Of a stretch of 64,000 nt of DNA, positions 45,430-54,660 are shown piece after piece. The number at the start of each line of letters is the position of its first letter. Position 1 is the stretch's first letter. This DNA comes from Arachidicoccus sp. BS20. GTDB taxonomy: Bacteria; Bacteroidota; Bacteroidia; Chitinophagales; Chitinophagaceae. A program made the position numbers and the translations under genes. Location: NCBI RefSeq assembly GCF_001659705.1, contig NZ_CP015971.1, positions 3,413,029 through 3,477,028 of the forward strand. The letters are read 5' to 3'. The notes beneath the pieces are model-generated. The model was not told the origin of the DNA. It worked only from the letters and a program-made list of their open reading frames with translations, and made no database searches.

Positions 45430-46182
45430 ATGGATAACGGATATAAAGAAAAAATCGACCTTACAAAACTGCCCCGGCATATTGCCATCATTATGGATGG
45501 CAACGGCAGGTGGGCGCAGGAAAAAGGCGAAGACCGCTTATACGGGCATTATCACGGCGTAAACAGTGTGCGTTCGGTAGTGGAGGGAGCGTCAGAACTC
45601 GGCATAGGTTATTTGACATTATATGCATTCAGTACCGAAAACTGGGACAGACCGATGGAAGAAGTTACCGGCTTAATGGAGTTGCTGGTACAGACTATCC
45701 GTAAAGAAGTTCCGCAATTGAATAAAGACAATGTACGGTTGAAGGTTATCGGAGATTTATCTATGCTGCCGCCGGAGGCGCAAAGGGAAATGAACGAAGC
45801 ATTGAAAGAAACCGAAAATAATACCGGTTTAACTTTGGTGTTGGCATTGAGTTATAGTAGCCGTTGGGAATTGGAAAAGGCTGTGCAAAATATTGCGATG
45901 GATATACAGAACGGCAAACTCAATGCAGATGATGTAAATCAATCAACATTGGAAAAGTACCTGAGTACTGTTGATATTCCCGACCCGGAACTAATGATAA
46001 GAACGGGCGGAGAACATAGAGTAAGCAATTTTTTGCTTTACCAGTTGGCGTACACGGAGTTATATTTTACAAATGACAAATGGCCAGATTTTGACAAAGA
46101 AAAGCTTTTTAAAGCTGTGTGGGAGTATCAGAACAGGGAGCGGCGTTTCGGGAAAACCGGAGAACAGATTAGAAACAAATAA
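45430..46182 (+). CDS. uppS: Isoprenyl transferase (undecaprenyl diphosphate synthase)
   Basis: 250 residues. It makes the C55 lipid carrier for cell-wall and glycan synthesis. Family motifs are present: AIIMDGNGRWA (catalytic Asp, about residue 20), YAFSTENWDRP and the C-terminal RTGGEHRVSNFLLYQLAYTE, PDFDKEKL and RERRFGK. The frame continues upstream to 45349, but a promoter box inside that part favours the ATG at 45430. It precedes bamA by 170 nt. Confidence 0.94.
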   Translation: MDNGYKEKIDLTKLPRHIAIIMDGNGRWAQEKGEDRLYGHYHGVNSVRSVVEGASELGIGYLTLYAFSTENWDRPMEEVTGLMELLVQTIRKEVPQLNKDNVRLKVIGDLSMLPPEAQREMNEALKETENNTGLTLVLALSYSSRWELEKAVQNIAMDIQNGKLNADDVNQSTLEKYLSTVDIPDPELMIRTGGEHRVSNFLLYQLAYTELYFTNDKWPDFDKEKLFKAVWEYQNRERRFGKTGEQIRNK

Positions 46183-46353
46183 TAAAACAGAACTTCATAA
46201 TAGCCCTTTACAAAAAGATATGAGTTATTATAAAATGTATTTATTTAACAAAGACTTTTGAATATTACGCCTAATTTGCCACGCTAATATATTATTAATA
46301 ATAATTAGAAGTAAAGGGTCAGAAACTAATACATCACAGCAATAAAGATTTGA

Positions 46354-49125
46354 ATGCGAAAACCGAGTTTATTAATATTTGTACTGCTCATTATTCTGTC
46401 GTCAGTAAGTGTGCGTGCACAAATAACAACAACTGATTCCTCTTTCACAAAACAGATATTAGCCTCTTCCAATGCTGAACTGCAAACCGTTGTAAATCAA
46501 ATTAATCCTCAACGGTATAAAGTTGCACATATTACTGTTACCGGTACTACCTATGCTTCAGGTGTATTGCTGGCTATTTCAGGAATTAATGTGGGCAGTT
46601 TTGTAACTATTCCCGGCGGCGATGAATTGGCAAAGGGTATCCGCAAGCTGTGGGCGCAAAGCTCTTTCAGTGACATCACTTATTATCTTACAGGTGTTTA
46701 TGGCAACAATATTTCATTAGAATTGCATGTAACAGAACGTCCTAAAGTAACCAAATTTTATTTCCGTGGCGTAAGCAAAAGCAATGCCGACGATTTAAAA
46801 GGGAAAACGGGCATCGTGTCCGGACATGCTTTGACCGATGCAACCAAGCGAGGTGCAGTGGAAGCCATTCGTAAATACTATTCGGAAAAAGGTTACAGGC
46901 GCGTGAGTATTGATATAACGGAAGTTAAAGACTCTGCATATACCAATGCCGAAAAAATATATTTCGATATTCATAAAGGCTCAAAAGTCAAAGTCAATGA
47001 AATTGATTTCTTCGGTAATGATGCCATCCAAAGTGCAAAGCTGAAAAAACAAATGAAGGATACGAAAGAAATGTCGCGTCTTACATTGTATCCGCCGCAC
47101 GATAAGTTTGACACAACCGGCTGGGGAAAACCAACCAATTACTCTTTTAAAGATTATGTGAATGACAAAGGATTTTTGACATACTCCAAAACCCGAGCCG
47201 TACTTAGTCCGTATGTGCATATCAATCCGTTTGCCTCTTCAAAGTTCAATGAAACAAAATATCAGGAGGATAAGCAAAAACTAATTACTTATTACAATTC
47301 CAGAGGCTACCGCGATGCCAAAATTGTTAAAGATTCGGTTTACTACAATTCCAAAGGAAACATCAATGCTGCTATAAAGGTTGAGGAAGGCGAAAAATAT
47401 TACTTCGGAAAGATTACATGGGTAGGTAATACTGTGTATAGCGATTCTATACTTAATTCTATCTTAGATATACATAAAGGCGAAACCTACAATGTAAATC
47501 AATTGATGAATAAGTTGGGAATTGGCGACGGAGCTGCACAAACCGCTAATGTAAAAGACGCTTATCTTGATTTCGGCTATCTGTTTGCCAATGTAAATCC
47601 TATTGAAAGCCGTGTATATAACGACACAATTGATTTTGTGGTCAATATTACCGAAGGTCCTATTGCATATAACAAGAAAATTGACATTGCCGGCAACGAC
47701 AAAACCTATGAACACGTTATCCGCAGAGAGCTGGAGACTCGTCCGGGAGAGCCGTTCAGCAAAAGCAACATCATGCAGTCCATTGGTAAGCTGAGCATGC
47801 TGAAATTCTTTGACGAGCAAAAAATTCAACCTGTGCCAATGCCCGACCAGGTTAGCGGAACAGTGGATATCACTTATAATCTTGTAGAAAAATCGGCCGA
47901 CCAGTTGCAATTGAGTGCGGGCTTTGGCGGCGGTATCGGTATTACCGGAACTTTGGGTATTACACTCAACAATTTTTCTATCCGTAACATTTTTAATAAA
48001 AAAGGCTGGAGTCCTTTGCCCACAGGCGACGGACAAACACTATCTGTAAACTATCAAAGTAGCGGTCGCTCATATCATTCTTACAACTTACAATTTGTTG
48101 AACCTTGGTTGGGTGGAAAGCATCGTAATGGGCTGAGTATAAATCTTTCTTCGAGCAAATTCAGAAACGGATATAATTACTATACCGGTAAATGGGACAA
48201 GCTTGCCGATACATCGTCTTTCTCAACTGTGAGCATCGGTCTGGGATATAACAAGCAGTTGATGTGGCCCGACCCGTATTTCAACATTGGTTTGTCGTTA
48301 GGTTATACACGTTACTCATTGCGCAATTACAATATTGATTATTCTCCGGAACTTATCAATTTCAGAAACGGTGTATCTAACGACATTAATCTGCGTTTGA
48401 CTATTCAGCGTAATCAGCTCAATAGTGCACAGTTTCCGACGAGCGGTTCTAATATCAATATGTTTGCGCAGCTGACACCTCCGTATTCGCTATTTACCAA
48501 TTCAATGGAAACGGCGACCGACCCGGCGAAAAAATATAAGTTTATTGAGTATCAGAAATATCGTTTTACAGGCGACTGGTATGTGCCGCTTACGGCGCCG
48601 CGCGGCGAGGATAAAAAACAACTGGTATTAAGGGCTGCGGTAAAAATGGGTTATATCAGCAGATACAATCGCAAAATGCCATTGTCGCCGTTTGAGCGTT
48701 TCCAGTTGGGCGATGCAGGCATGAGTAACACATATAGTTTCTTGGGTTACGACATTATTTCACAAAGAGGTTATCCTGTGTACGACAACTCCGACCCAAG
48801 CAAAAACCCCGACCAGACGGGCGCTTCGCAATACTTTACTATATTCAATAAATATACGATGGAGTTGCGTTATCCGTTATCGTTGAGCCAGGCAAGTACT
48901 ATTTTCGGATTGGTATTTGCAGAAGCTGCAAACGGATGGTATTCTTTCCAGCAATACAATCCATTCCAGTTAAGACGTTCAATAGGAGTGGGTGCACGTT
49001 TCTATTTGCCAATGTTTGGTTTGTTAGGGTTTGATTACGGTATAGGTTTAGATAGATTGCAAAAAGGACAAGGCATCGGTAAAGCAGGAAGGTTTACCTT
49101 TATGCTTGGTTACGAACCCGATTAA
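46354..49125 (+). CDS. bamA: Outer-membrane protein assembly factor BamA
   Basis: 923 residues. Signal peptide (ending VRAQ), several POTRA domains in the N-terminal half (about residues 45-460; e.g. KVAHITVTGTTYASG and KVTKFYFRGV) and an Omp85 beta-barrel in the C-terminal half (LGITLNNFSIRNIF, GRFTFMLGYEPD at the end). It inserts beta-barrel proteins into the outer membrane. The two genes behind it encode OmpH/Skp-like chaperones that hand over such proteins. Confidence 0.94.
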   Translation: MRKPSLLIFVLLIILSSVSVRAQITTTDSSFTKQILASSNAELQTVVNQINPQRYKVAHITVTGTTYASGVLLAISGINVGSFVTIPGGDELAKGIRKLWAQSSFSDITYYLTGVYGNNISLELHVTERPKVTKFYFRGVSKSNADDLKGKTGIVSGHALTDATKRGAVEAIRKYYSEKGYRRVSIDITEVKDSAYTNAEKIYFDIHKGSKVKVNEIDFFGNDAIQSAKLKKQMKDTKEMSRLTLYPPHDKFDTTGWGKPTNYSFKDYVNDKGFLTYSKTRAVLSPYVHINPFASSKFNETKYQEDKQKLITYYNSRGYRDAKIVKDSVYYNSKGNINAAIKVEEGEKYYFGKITWVGNTVYSDSILNSILDIHKGETYNVNQLMNKLGIGDGAAQTANVKDAYLDFGYLFANVNPIESRVYNDTIDFVVNITEGPIAYNKKIDIAGNDKTYEHVIRRELETRPGEPFSKSNIMQSIGKLSMLKFFDEQKIQPVPMPDQVSGTVDITYNLVEKSADQLQLSAGFGGGIGITGTLGITLNNFSIRNIFNKKGWSPLPTGDGQTLSVNYQSSGRSYHSYNLQFVEPWLGGKHRNGLSINLSSSKFRNGYNYYTGKWDKLADTSSFSTVSIGLGYNKQLMWPDPYFNIGLSLGYTRYSLRNYNIDYSPELINFRNGVSNDINLRLTIQRNQLNSAQFPTSGSNINMFAQLTPPYSLFTNSMETATDPAKKYKFIEYQKYRFTGDWYVPLTAPRGEDKKQLVLRAAVKMGYISRYNRKMPLSPFERFQLGDAGMSNTYSFLGYDIISQRGYPVYDNSDPSKNPDQTGASQYFTIFNKYTMELRYPLSLSQASTIFGLVFAEAANGWYSFQQYNPFQLRRSIGVGARFYLPMFGLLGFDYGIGLDRLQKGQGIGKAGRFTFMLGYEPD

Positions 49126-49134
49126 TTTTCTTGT

Positions 49135-49650
49135 ATGAAAAAAGCAATTGTCCTAAGTATCTTTTGTTTTGTATCGTTTACATCTTTTGCGCAGCGCTAT
49201 GCAGTAGTGGATTTGCAGTATATTCTGAACAAATTGCCGGAATACGCGAATGCCGATACTACGCTTCAATTGATGCAGATGAAATGGCAAAAAGAAGTGG
49301 ACAGTTCAAAGCATTATGCCGATTCACTCAGCAACCGTTTTGATGCGGAGAAATATATGCTGGCAGACGAACTGAAATCCAAACGACAGATAGAAGTGGA
49401 CAATGCCGAAAAGCGTGTAATGTATTTGCAAACAAAATACTTTGGATATAAAGGAGAACTATTTCAACAAAGAGAAAAATTAGTTCAGCCTATTCAAAAT
49501 AAAATTTACAGCGTAATTCAGCAAATGGCATTAAAAAACGGTTGGGATTTGGTCTTCTATAAAAATGCGGATACGGGGTTGTTATATTCCGACCCGAAGC
49601 TCGATAAAAGCGATGCTGTTTTAGAAGCATTAGGTGTAAAAACAAAATAA
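49135..49650 (+). CDS. OmpH/Skp-like periplasmic chaperone (first copy)
   Basis: 171 residues. Signal peptide (ending SFAQ) and a mature part RYAVVDLQYILNKLPEYANAD followed by a long Lys/Glu-rich coiled coil, typical of OmpH/Skp. It binds unfolded outer-membrane proteins in the periplasm. Starts 9 nt after bamA and is followed by a second copy. Confidence 0.9.
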   Translation: MKKAIVLSIFCFVSFTSFAQRYAVVDLQYILNKLPEYANADTTLQLMQMKWQKEVDSSKHYADSLSNRFDAEKYMLADELKSKRQIEVDNAEKRVMYLQTKYFGYKGELFQQREKLVQPIQNKIYSVIQQMALKNGWDLVFYKNADTGLLYSDPKLDKSDAVLEALGVKTK

Positions 49651-49738
49651 AATTGGCAGAACAATTTAAGTTCATATATTTACAGCGTTTCATAAAAACA
49701 ATTTAAACAACTAAAAACAAAAAAATAAAAAACAGAGA

Positions 49739-50317
49739 ATGAGAAAGGTAATTTTTTCCTTATTGGCGATTGCAGCATTAGGTTTCGCAGCGAATAAAGT
49801 TCAGGCGCAGACAACTCCGGCATTGAAAATTGGCGTATTTGATATTGACCAAGTAACGCAGTATGTAATGCAATCTTCACCTGACGAGTATAAGGCACTT
49901 CAGGCAAAGATGGAATCTTATCAAAGAGATTCTCTCGGTCCTCAAAGAGACAATTATGAATTGCAATATAGGAGAGCAGATAGTACTTATCAGGCAGATT
50001 CATTGGCAAAAAAGCCAAAAGCAACTTTGGATTATGAGCGCGGTCAGGTTCAGCAATTGTACCTTACACTCGCAAATTGGTCAAATACTGTTCAGCAGGC
50101 AAGTCAAAATAAATATGGAGAATTAACTCGTCCTTATTATGAGAAAGTTGGTGCGTCTTATAAAAAAGTTGTGGCTGCAAGTAAGGTTAATTTGGTTTTA
50201 AGTCCACAAGCTATATTTGATGTACCGGACTCCAAAGTTCTTGTTAATCTTAACGAGTTAGTATTAAAAGATTTGGGAGTTAAATTGCCGACAGACAGTG
50301 CAGCAGGGGGAAAATAA
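49739..50317 (+). CDS. OmpH/Skp-like periplasmic chaperone (second copy)
   Basis: 192 residues. Signal peptide (ending VQAQ), then LKIGVFDIDQVTQYVMQSS and a Gln/Arg/Tyr-rich coiled coil (about residues 60-120). It is longer and diverged from the first copy, so each may serve different clients. Transcription ends at the strong hairpin 22 nt downstream. Confidence 0.88.
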   Translation: MRKVIFSLLAIAALGFAANKVQAQTTPALKIGVFDIDQVTQYVMQSSPDEYKALQAKMESYQRDSLGPQRDNYELQYRRADSTYQADSLAKKPKATLDYERGQVQQLYLTLANWSNTVQQASQNKYGELTRPYYEKVGASYKKVVAASKVNLVLSPQAIFDVPDSKVLVNLNELVLKDLGVKLPTDSAAGGK

Positions 50318-50338
50318 TTTGTGAAATATAATACGTTT

Positions 50339-50376
50339 AATGCCTTCGGAATTTTCCGGAGGCATTTTTATTTTTG
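50339..50376 (+). terminator. Terminator of the bamA-skp-skp cluster
   Basis: A 12-bp stem (AATGCCTTCGGA, 50339-50350, and TCCGGAGGCATT, 50355-50366, one G-U pair) with loop ATTT, followed by TTTTATTTTTG. Confidence 0.9.
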
Positions 50377-50468
50377 TGAGATTACAAAAAAATAATTGCG
50401 TGAATAATAGTAGCAATAGAAATTTGATTTACTTTGTATGTCCCTTTATTAATTTTAAAACAAAAACT

Positions 50469-50798
50469 ATGAGTGAAGAACACAAAAGCTTTTTTGATAA
50501 AGCAAAAGACGCGTTATCACAACTGAAAGACAAAGCCGAGGAAACATACGAAAACCTTCATGTGGACGAAAAGCTGAACGAAGCTTTGGCATCTGCAAAA
50601 GAAGCCGCATCGGAACTCTCCGATAAAGCAGGCGAAGCATGGGAATCGGCAAAAGAAACGGCTTCAAACCTCACAAGCCATGCAGGCGATGCCCTTAATG
50701 CCGCCAAAGAAAAAGCAGGTGAAGCATTCGACACGGCAAAAGACAAACTTAGCGACGCGCTCAGTAATGAAGAGGACGAAGCAGAAAAAACTGCATAG
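50469..50798 (+). CDS. Alanine-rich LEA-like/YtxH-like helical protein
   Basis: 109 residues, no signal peptide. Composition is rich in Ala, Lys, Glu and Asp with an 11-18-residue amphipathic pattern (e.g. DKAGEAWESAKETASNL and AKEKAGEAFDTAKDKL), as in group 3 LEA and related stress proteins. The ATG at 50469 gives MSEEHKSFFDKAKDALSQ and is preferred over the longer frame starting at 50340. The fit to stress tolerance is by composition only. Confidence 0.7.
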   Translation: MSEEHKSFFDKAKDALSQLKDKAEETYENLHVDEKLNEALASAKEAASELSDKAGEAWESAKETASNLTSHAGDALNAAKEKAGEAFDTAKDKLSDALSNEEDEAEKTA

Positions 50799-50809
50799 TC
50801 TAAAGTTTT

Positions 50810-50913
50810 AGCCACAGATGCACAGATGAATTAAAAGCCGCGAATACACCAATTTTACTAATAAATTTTTCGTGTTAATTTGCGGCATACAAACTATCTG
50901 TGCATCTGTGGCT
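50810..50913. repeat. Long inverted repeat between the LEA-like gene and ffh
   Basis: Perfect 18-bp arms: AGCCACAGATGCACAGAT (50810-50827) and its complement ATCTGTGCATCTGTGGCT (50896-50913). Inside, GCCGC and GCGGC with imperfect flanking continue the stem. Words of this kind recur in other spacers of the window. Confidence 0.75.
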
Positions 50914-50968
50914 ATCTTATCATAAAAATCTTAATTTCGCAGCGAACAAAAAATTGAATTAAAGACAG

Positions 50969-52309
50969 ATGTTTAATAATCTTTCGGAGCGTTTGGAAGG
51001 TGCGTTTAAAAACCTCAAAGGCGAGGCACGCATTTCGGAATTAAATATTGCCAACACGGTTAAAGATATTCGTCGTGCGTTGCTCGATGCCGACGTGAAT
51101 TATAAAATTGCCAAAGAATTTACCGATAAAGTAAAAGAAAAAGCTACCGGAGAAAAAGTAATCAACGCGATTAGTCCGGGGCAGTTAATGGTAAAAATTG
51201 TCCAGGACGAATTGACCGAACTGATGGGTGGAAGCGAGGCAAGTTTTGAAACAAATGCGAATCCCGCAATTGTGCTGATTGCGGGCTTGCAAGGTTCGGG
51301 TAAAACTACATTCAGCGGCAAGCTGGCAAATTATCTTAAAGCAAAAAAAGGTAAAAGACCTTTGCTTGTTGCGGCAGATATTTATCGTCCCGCAGCTATT
51401 GACCAGCTGCACGTTTTGGGCGAACAAATAGGTGTGGAAGTTTATAGCGAACGCGAGAATAACAACGCCGTTTCCATTGCTGAAAATGCAATAAAGTATG
51501 CGAAAGAAAAAGCAAAAAATATCATCATTATCGATACGGCGGGACGCCTTGCCGTGGATGAAGTAATGATGACCGAAGTTGCTGATATAAAGCGCGCCGT
51601 AAAACCGAACGAAATATTATTCGTAGTCGATTCCATGACCGGGCAAGATGCCGTGAACACAGCAAAAGCCTTCAACGACAGACTCGATTTTACAGGCGTT
51701 GTGCTTACGAAGCTTGACGGCGATACGCGCGGCGGTGCAGCTTTGACCATTAAATACACGGTAAACAAGCCGATAAAATTTGTCAGCAGCGGCGAAAAAA
51801 TGGATACACTCGATGTGTTTTATCCGGACCGTATGGCGCAGCGTATTCTCGGCATGGGCGATATTGCTTCGCTTGTGGAAAAAGCACAGGAACAGTTTAA
51901 CGAAGAGCAGGCAAAAAAATTAGAAAAGAAAATCCGTCGTAACCAGTTCGATTTCCAGGACTTTCTGGAACAGTTGCAGCAAATCAAAAAGATGGGTAAT
52001 CTCAAAGATTTGATGGGCATGATTCCCGGCGTTGGAAAAGCAATTAAAGATGTGGACATAAGCGACGATGCATTCAAAGGCGTGGAAGCAATCATCAGTT
52101 CCATGACACCGTTTGAACGCGCAAATCCTGACAGTATCGATACTTCGCGCAGAAACAGAATTGCAAAAGGTGCCGGAAAACAATTGAGCGAAGTAAACGC
52201 ATTTATGAAACAGTTTGAACAAATGCGCCAGATGATGAAGATGATGAACAAAATGCCGATGGGCGGCATGATGCCGGGCTTGGGTGCGTTGAAAGGAATG
52301 AGAAGATAG
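50969..52309 (+). CDS. ffh: Signal recognition particle protein Ffh (SRP54)
   Basis: 446 residues. N domain (about 1-85), GTPase G domain with GLQGSGKTTFSGKLA (about 108), DTAGR, TKLDGD and a methionine-rich M domain (about 300-446; MMKMMNKMPMGGMMPG). It binds signal peptides and 4.5S RNA and targets membrane proteins with FtsY. The 4.5S RNA gene is not identified in this window. Confidence 0.96.
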   Translation: MFNNLSERLEGAFKNLKGEARISELNIANTVKDIRRALLDADVNYKIAKEFTDKVKEKATGEKVINAISPGQLMVKIVQDELTELMGGSEASFETNANPAIVLIAGLQGSGKTTFSGKLANYLKAKKGKRPLLVAADIYRPAAIDQLHVLGEQIGVEVYSERENNNAVSIAENAIKYAKEKAKNIIIIDTAGRLAVDEVMMTEVADIKRAVKPNEILFVVDSMTGQDAVNTAKAFNDRLDFTGVVLTKLDGDTRGGAALTIKYTVNKPIKFVSSGEKMDTLDVFYPDRMAQRILGMGDIASLVEKAQEQFNEEQAKKLEKKIRRNQFDFQDFLEQLQQIKKMGNLKDLMGMIPGVGKAIKDVDISDDAFKGVEAIISSMTPFERANPDSIDTSRRNRIAKGAGKQLSEVNAFMKQFEQMRQMMKMMNKMPMGGMMPGLGALKGMRR

Positions 52310-52408
52310 ACTTTTATTTGTAGGGATTTAAAGATTATCTTGATTACAAAATACAGATAAATATTATCGTGGGTTCAATTAATTTTTAATTACTAATTCT
52401 TAATTAAA

Positions 52409-52846
52409 ATGATACAACGTATTCAAAGCCTTTGGCTTTTTGTTGCAGCAATCTTGGCTGTCTTATCTTTCAAGTTTCCTTTTTATGTAGGAACCTGGCT
52501 GAACGGAACCACGCAACACGCACAAATATCTTTAAACGGGCACAATCCTTCCATTCCTGTTTTGATAACAACGGTGGTAACGATTGTGCTTTCGCTTGTT
52601 ACTATTTTTTTATACAAAAACAGAAAACAGCAATTGTGGTTGGTCGTTTTGAATTTGGTTGTCAGCCTTGTATTGATTTATTTGTATTATTACGAAATTC
52701 ATACTTTTTTCGTTACCAACAGCGGTGGCACCATTGCCATTACAGCAGTTTTTGTAATTGCCATTCCCATTGTTTTAATTCTTGCGATACGAGGTATCAA
52801 CCGCGATATTAAATTATTGAAAAATGCAGACAGGTTGCGCAGTTAA
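52409..52846 (+). CDS. DUF4293 membrane protein
   Basis: 145 residues, four hydrophobic helices (about 7-28, 48-70, 76-95, 104-128). MIQRIQSLWLFVAAIL is a typical start for DUF4293, a Bacteroidota family of unknown function. It is between ffh and an S1/P1 nuclease gene, each with separate spacing of about 60-100 nt. Confidence 0.85.
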   Translation: MIQRIQSLWLFVAAILAVLSFKFPFYVGTWLNGTTQHAQISLNGHNPSIPVLITTVVTIVLSLVTIFLYKNRKQQLWLVVLNLVVSLVLIYLYYYEIHTFFVTNSGGTIAITAVFVIAIPIVLILAIRGINRDIKLLKNADRLRS

Positions 52847-52903
52847 TTCTATTTTTGATTGCTTAAAATGAAGTTGTCGTTTCATCAATAAAAATTAATT
52901 CAC

Positions 52904-53704
52904 ATGATAAAAAACTGCTTGTATAAGATAGCTGTTGTTGTGGCTTTTGTTTTCATTTCTCAATCTGTTTTTGCATGGGGAACTACGGGACACCGTGTTG
53001 TCGCTGAAATTGCAGAAAGGCATTTAACCAAAAAAGCAAAAAAAAATATTGCAAAATTATTCGGGCGTGAACCGTTAGCATTCTGGGCAAACTGGGCAGA
53101 TTTTATCAAATCCGATACAACAGGAAAATGGAAAGAAGTAAGCGCGTGGCATTATGTGGACTTGCCTGGGCACTTGTCCAAAGACGAATTTGTGAAAGCA
53201 TTAAAAGCCATTGACCATAAAAGTCTTTATTCGCAAATTCCTGCGATGGAAAATATTTTGAAAGACAATCATGCTTCGCTCGAAGACAAAGAGGTTGCAT
53301 TGCGTTTGCTGATTCATTTCGTGGGCGATTTGCATCAGCCGTTGCACGTTGGTCGTCCCGAAGATAAAGGCGGCAACGATATTGAAGAATTTTGGTTTGG
53401 CAAGCAAACCAATCTGCACGCTATTTGGGACGATGCCTTGGTTGATTATCAAAAATGGAGCTATACTGAGTATGCCGATAATATTGATGTTGCAAGCAAA
53501 GAAGCAGTTGCGCAAATTCAGAGCGGCACGCTCGAAGATTGGTTTTACCAATCGCATGAATTAGCCGATGAAATTTATGACAGAACACCCGCCAACTCAC
53601 ATCTCAGCTACAAGTACAATTATATGTTTTATTGGAAGCTCAACCAACAGTTGCTTGACGGTGGTTTGCGCCTGGCTGAAATATTAAACAATATTTTCGG
53701 GTAA
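52904..53704 (+). CDS. Secreted S1/P1-type nuclease
   Basis: 266 residues. The signal peptide ends at VFAWG, leaving the tryptophan of the mature N-terminus WGTTGHRVVAEIAERHL, whose amino group binds zinc in this family. Other zinc ligands are in HYVDLPG, HFVGDLHQPLHVG and GGNDI and NLHAIWD. It cleaves single-stranded DNA and RNA or nucleotides outside the cytoplasm. Confidence 0.92.
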   Translation: MIKNCLYKIAVVVAFVFISQSVFAWGTTGHRVVAEIAERHLTKKAKKNIAKLFGREPLAFWANWADFIKSDTTGKWKEVSAWHYVDLPGHLSKDEFVKALKAIDHKSLYSQIPAMENILKDNHASLEDKEVALRLLIHFVGDLHQPLHVGRPEDKGGNDIEEFWFGKQTNLHAIWDDALVDYQKWSYTEYADNIDVASKEAVAQIQSGTLEDWFYQSHELADEIYDRTPANSHLSYKYNYMFYWKLNQQLLDGGLRLAEILNNIFG

Positions 53705-53750
53705 ATAGGTTCAGGTAAATGTAGAATTTTTAAACTATTTCAAAACATTT

Positions 53751-53781
53751 TTTGGAATTTCGGCAAACTTTTCTACCTTTG
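53751..53781 (+). promoter_or_regulatory. Promoter of the rpmB operon
   Basis: TTTG (53751-53754), 19 nt, TACCTTTG (53774-53781): a full match to the Bacteroidota -33/-7 consensus, 22 nt before the rpmB ATG. Confidence 0.75.
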
Positions 53782-53803
53782 CCGTCCGATAAAAATTACA
53801 GTT

Positions 53804-54040
53804 ATGGCAAGAGTATGTCAGGTTACAGGAAAAAAACCAATTGTGGGTAATAATGTTTCTCACTCAAACATTAAAACCAAGCGTCGTTTTTTACCTAATT
53901 TACAAACTAAACGTTTCTTCTTCGCAGAAGAAGACCGTTGGATTACCTTGAAATTGTCAGCAGATGCTATTCGTACTATCAATAAAAACGGATTGGCAAC
54001 TGTTGTAAAACAATTGAGAGCAGAAGGTGTTAAAATCTAA
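53804..54040 (+). CDS. rpmB: Ribosomal protein bL28
   Basis: 78 residues. Starts [17 protein letters not shown] and contains [16 protein letters not shown], the family pattern. It is part of the 50S subunit. First gene of a short operon with rpmG and the DUF4295 gene, driven by the promoter at 53751-53781. Confidence 0.97.
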   Translation: MARVCQVTGKKPIVGNNVSHSNIKTKRRFLPNLQTKRFFFAEEDRWITLKLSADAIRTINKNGLATVVKQLRAEGVKI

Positions 54041-54067
54041 GTAAGCAATTTTTAAAGTTATTATACA

Positions 54068-54250
54068 ATGGCAAAGAAAGGAAACAGAGTTCAGGTAATT
54101 TTGGAATGCACAGAGCATAAAGCAAGCGGATTGCCCGGAACCAGCCGTTACATTACGCAGAAAAACAAAAAGAATACTGCGGAACGTTTGGAGTTGAAAA
54201 AATACAACCCAATCATGAAAAAAGTAACCGTTCACAAAGAAATTAAATAA
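54068..54250 (+). CDS. rpmG: Ribosomal protein bL33
   Basis: 60 residues. [29 protein letters not shown] and [13 protein letters not shown] are family-typical. The zinc CxxC pairs are absent, so it is the zinc-independent form. Follows rpmB by 27 nt. Confidence 0.97.
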   Translation: MAKKGNRVQVILECTEHKASGLPGTSRYITQKNKKNTAERLELKKYNPIMKKVTVHKEIK

Positions 54251-54313
54251 TTGGTTTGATGGTTTGAATTATTTTCAAATTTTCAAATTACCTCATTTTC
54301 AAATTAATATATC

Positions 54314-54487
54314 ATGGCAAAGGCAGCTTCAAAAAACGCTAAAGTTAAAGACCTTAAGGCTTCTGCTGAAGCGAAAAACTGGACTAAGGTAATTAAAACT
54401 GTACGCAGCCCTAAAACCGGCGCATATACGTTTAAAGAAAGTATTATACACAAAGACAAGGTTAAAGATTTCTTAGCGGCAAAATAA
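54314..54487 (+). CDS. DUF4295 small basic protein
   Basis: 57 residues, rich in Lys and Ala. The motif TKVIKTVRSPKTGAYTFKE is typical of DUF4295, a short Bacteroidota protein found behind rpmB and rpmG. It is probably ribosome-associated, by context. The ATG at 54314 is preceded by the repeated word TTTTCAAATTA. Confidence 0.9.
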   Translation: MAKAASKNAKVKDLKASAEAKNWTKVIKTVRSPKTGAYTFKESIIHKDKVKDFLAAK

Positions 54488-54515
54488 TTTTCCGCTTATC
54501 AAAACATAATTTTTT

Positions 54516-54543
54516 AAAGCCGCTTTAAGCGGCTTTTGTTGTT
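54516..54543 (+). terminator. Terminator of the rpmB-rpmG-DUF4295 operon
   Basis: A 10-bp stem AAAGCCGCTT (54516-54525) and AAGCGGCTTT (54527-54536) closes on a T-run. The inner pairs near the loop are probably open. Confidence 0.8.
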
Positions 54544-54627
54544 TCTGCTTTACCGGAAATATTTGCTTTCACAGAGGAAACTGGGTTTAGTTTAGAATAT
54601 GACTTCCTGATTGAAAGCTTATTAGAG

Positions 54628-54635
54628 TAGTTTTG
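54628..54635 (+). promoter_or_regulatory. -7 box for the azoreductase gene
   Basis: TAGTTTTG matches TAnnTTTG, 25 nt before the ATG at 54661. Confidence 0.4.
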
Positions 54636-54660
54636 CAGAGAAATAAAATCTTAATCAATT

